From NCBI GenBank assembly GCA_021777915.1, contig JAJYCZ010000007.1:1-42270 (forward strand): a stretch of DNA of 42,270 nt, read 5' to 3'. Shown here one piece after another: positions 40,522-42,270 of this stretch. How positions within the stretch are numbered: position 1 is the first letter of the stretch; each line of letters starts with the position of its first letter. Below the pieces are notes generated by a model, which saw nothing but the letters and a program-made list of their open reading frames with translations, made no database searches and was not told where the DNA came from. The DNA is from Pseudomonadota bacterium (lineage in GTDB: Bacteria > Pseudomonadota > Alphaproteobacteria > Rhizobiales > Beijerinckiaceae). Position numbers and translations under genes: made by a program.

Positions 40522-41814
40522 TTACTCGACAAGTTGCGGGAGTGAGCCGATGTTTGCGAGGCCCAATGACGAACAATTGATCGCGAGCCCGGAATTGCCG
40601 ACGAATGTCACGGTGTCGGCGACGACCTGCGAGCAGCCATTGGCGGACGATCCACCGCCGGCAAAATTCAGGGCACCTTTCTGGAAATAGGCGACGCCGT
40701 TGATGATCTGATTGGCGCCGCCCGTCAGACTGAAAGCCGTCCCTACCGGCATGTTTCGATCCCCGAACAGGGCGATGCCGGCGGTTGGGCCGGAACTCGG
40801 CGCGGTCAGATTGATGGTGGCGCCGCCGTTGATATTGGCGCAAGGTTGGCCATTGGTGGGGCAGTTCACGAAAACGAGCGTTACGCCCGATCCGCTGAGC
40901 GCCGCGCTGCCGCTGACGGAGAGCGGTCCCCCGTCGATGTAGTAGATGCCGGGCGACAATGTGACATTGGCGCTGGCGGTGAGCTTCATCCCGCCGCAAT
41001 AGACGCCTGGACTTAGGGTCACGGTTTGCTGCGTCGTGAAATTGTTCTGATTGCATCCCGAAAAGCTCGGGGGCGTGACATAGGCGTAGGGGTCGGGCAG
41101 GATCCCACCGTGATAAAAGCCCTTGGTCGCAGTCATGTCGCTCTGGCCGGAAAAACCGCCGACAGCGCCAATCTGCAGAGCCGAGAGGCTCGCCGATCCG
41201 CCGGCGTTGACCGAGGACGAACTGTTGGAGTCGCTGTAGATCGAGCAGCCGTTGGCGTTGACGATGGGCGAACCCTGCGTGGAAACGGCGTCCACGGCGG
41301 TTTTGTCCAGCGCCAGGATGCAGGCGCTGGAGGTTTGCATCGCTACGGCGCGCACGGATTCAATGACCGGCTGCCTGCCGAAAATCAACGAAAAGAAGCG
41401 CGCTTGCGGTTGGCTTACGATCACTTCGACGGCGCTGCTGTTGCCGACTTGGGAGCCGGACAAGGGCGGCCTGTTCGCAGTGACGGTCGTTCCCGCGACG
41501 CCGTTGACGAAATTATAGCTCGCCGTCAAGGCCTCGGCCTGGGTTGTGACATTGACCCCTGCCTCATAACCGACGACGGCGCTGATGGCCGCCGAGTCGG
41601 CGGCGTCCTGCAGATGCCTGTGCGCGGCTTCCCAAAGGCCGACGTCAACGGCGACGCCGACCGCCCCGATCAGAATCGACGCGCCCACCGCGAACATGAC
41701 GGCTATGGCCCCGCGGGTATCCGAAAGTAAGCTCAAATGCGCCCGTCCATCCCATGGCGCGGAAGCGTCCTTCCGCCGACGCATTTCTCCGATTTTTCGT
41801 ATAGAGCGCATCAT
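40522..41814 (-). CDS. TadG-like pilus assembly protein
   Basis: 430 residues from the ATG at 41814. 'LSDTRGAIAVMFAVGASILI' plus 'GVAVDVGLWEAAHRHLQDAA' and 'DSAAISAVVGYEAG' is the TadE/G-like N-terminal domain (PF13400), with a single transmembrane helix. The C-terminal two thirds is Ser/Gly/Asn-rich beta-strand repeat-like sequence (SDSNSSSSVNAGGSAS, TLSPGVYCGG, TLSPGIYYIDGG, INGGATINLT) with several Cys. No von Willebrand domain is obvious. TadG proteins help assemble Flp/Tad pili. No other tad/cpa genes are in the window. The start lacks a clear ribosome-binding site. Confidence 0.85.
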   Translation of the reverse strand: MMRSIRKIGEMRRRKDASAPWDGRAHLSLLSDTRGAIAVMFAVGASILIGAVGVAVDVGLWEAAHRHLQDAADSAAISAVVGYEAGVNVTTQAEALTASYNFVNGVAGTTVTANRPPLSGSQVGNSSAVEVIVSQPQARFFSLIFGRQPVIESVRAVAMQTSSACILALDKTAVDAVSTQGSPIVNANGCSIYSDSNSSSSVNAGGSASLSALQIGAVGGFSGQSDMTATKGFYHGGILPDPYAYVTPPSFSGCNQNNFTTQQTVTLSPGVYCGGMKLTASANVTLSPGIYYIDGGPLSVSGSAALSGSGVTLVFVNCPTNGQPCANINGGATINLTAPSSGPTAGIALFGDRNMPVGTAFSLTGGANQIINGVAYFQKGALNFAGGGSSANGCSQVVADTVTFVGNSGLAINCSSLGLANIGSLPQLVE

Positions 41815-42053
41815 GACTGGACTCGCGAAGCACTGTTATCCATTTCGGCATTTTCACCCAAAGCTTTTTGTAACTATCATTTGATGATTAAAAGTTAATT
41901 CTGCTTTCATAATTTTATGGATATGGTTTTACTTATTCAAAAGCGTTTGCGGATGAAATCTGACGTTTGAGTCCTGGATGGGATTCCGGCGCCAGCGCGC
42001 ATGTGCGAGTCTGCGGCATGCACTGGCGTTTCCATCGCCTGATCCACCCCCTC

Positions 42054-42145
42054 TGAATAGGTCCAACCTGAAGTCTGTCTCTGGAGGGAGGAAAGGACCG
42101 AGAGATGCCGAGGAAACGCCGCAAGTAGGCTGAGGAGGCTGAACT
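42054..42145 (+). mobile_element. Possible IS3-family left-end remnant (start of orfA)
   Basis: A GGAGGGAGGAAAGGA stretch precedes an ATG at 42105 that reads MPRKRRK, stop, AEEAE. IS3-family orfA often begins MPRKRHKPEEIVAKLR after a similar purine-rich leader. The match stops after about 12 codons. The element, if real, is broken here by other DNA. The short length makes this tentative. Confidence 0.35.
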
Positions 42146-42156
42146 AACCCGCATTT

Positions 42157-42187
42157 CTCACCGGCTGTAGCGTCGCGGTGAGTTTTT
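42157..42187 (+). terminator. Hairpin with T-run, possible terminator
   Basis: CTCACCG (42157-42163), 12-base loop, CGGTGAG (42176-42182), then TTTTT. This is terminator-like on the plus strand. It could also be part of an insertion-sequence end. Confidence 0.3.
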
Positions 42188-42270
42188 GAGGCGACCTTGG
42201 CCGTTGGCATCGGCGCGGACGACGAGGTCTGTGGCGCGAGAAGCGCGGCAGGCTTGTCGATTTGGGTTGG

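Larger units (their letters stand above)
41815..42270. other. Right-edge region with IS-like debris
   Basis: 456 bases with no intact gene. 41820-41950 is AT-rich and probably carries the TadG-operon promoter on the minus strand. 42054-42145 resembles an IS3 left end. A minus-strand frame enters from the right edge (reading ...ATDLVVRADANGQGRL...) and stops at 42158; I do not recognise it. Confidence 0.4.

Overview
The window is GC-rich bacterial DNA with the gene density and codon use of an alphaproteobacterium. The gene families (TadE/TadG proteins, NodT-type RND efflux, PAS-rich histidine kinase, exopolysaccharide-type glycosyltransferases) fit the Hyphomicrobiales, perhaps the Beijerinckiaceae/Methylocystaceae. 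That placement is an inference from gene content, not from a marker gene.

Layout. 1-2065: minus-strand genes, namely a GGDEF protein cut by the left edge, a small unknown protein and a flavin reductase-like protein. 2066-2555: non-coding, with two adjacent perfect dyads that look like operators. 2556-8578: a complete RND efflux operon in the order outer-membrane lipoprotein, periplasmic adaptor, inner-membrane pump. 8771-31622: a cell-surface glycan island on both strands. 31960-39152: ordinary chromosomal genes (aminopeptidase N, PAS histidine kinase, pterin carbinolamine dehydratase, M20 dipeptidase). 39348-39605: the 3' remnant of a glutamyl-tRNA synthetase gene. 39609-41814: a minus-strand TadE-TadE-TadG trio. 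41815-42270: insertion-sequence-like debris.

The glycan island holds a secreted beta-helix protein, two AlgX/AlgJ-like SGNH proteins (one fused to a sulfotransferase), a second sulfotransferase, six glycosyltransferase polypeptides or domains (GT2-like, WbsX-GT4-GT2 in one chain, GT61, GT4, RgpF-like), two methyltransferases and a secreted propeller-like protein. No flippase, polymerase, ABC exporter or priming transferase is visible, so the island looks like an assembly and decoration module for a sulfated, acylated or methylated glycan whose export genes lie elsewhere. Base composition drops in several island genes, and degraded IS3, IS30 and IS630 transposase remnants lie between them, so it was probably assembled by transfer.

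The most unusual features are the protein architectures: a sulfotransferase-SGNH fusion, a 'D-x8-GWA' module shared by a sulfotransferase, a giant RgpF-like protein and a secreted protein, and a tandem ~37-residue repeat shared by two giant glycosyltransferases and one small stand-alone repeat protein.
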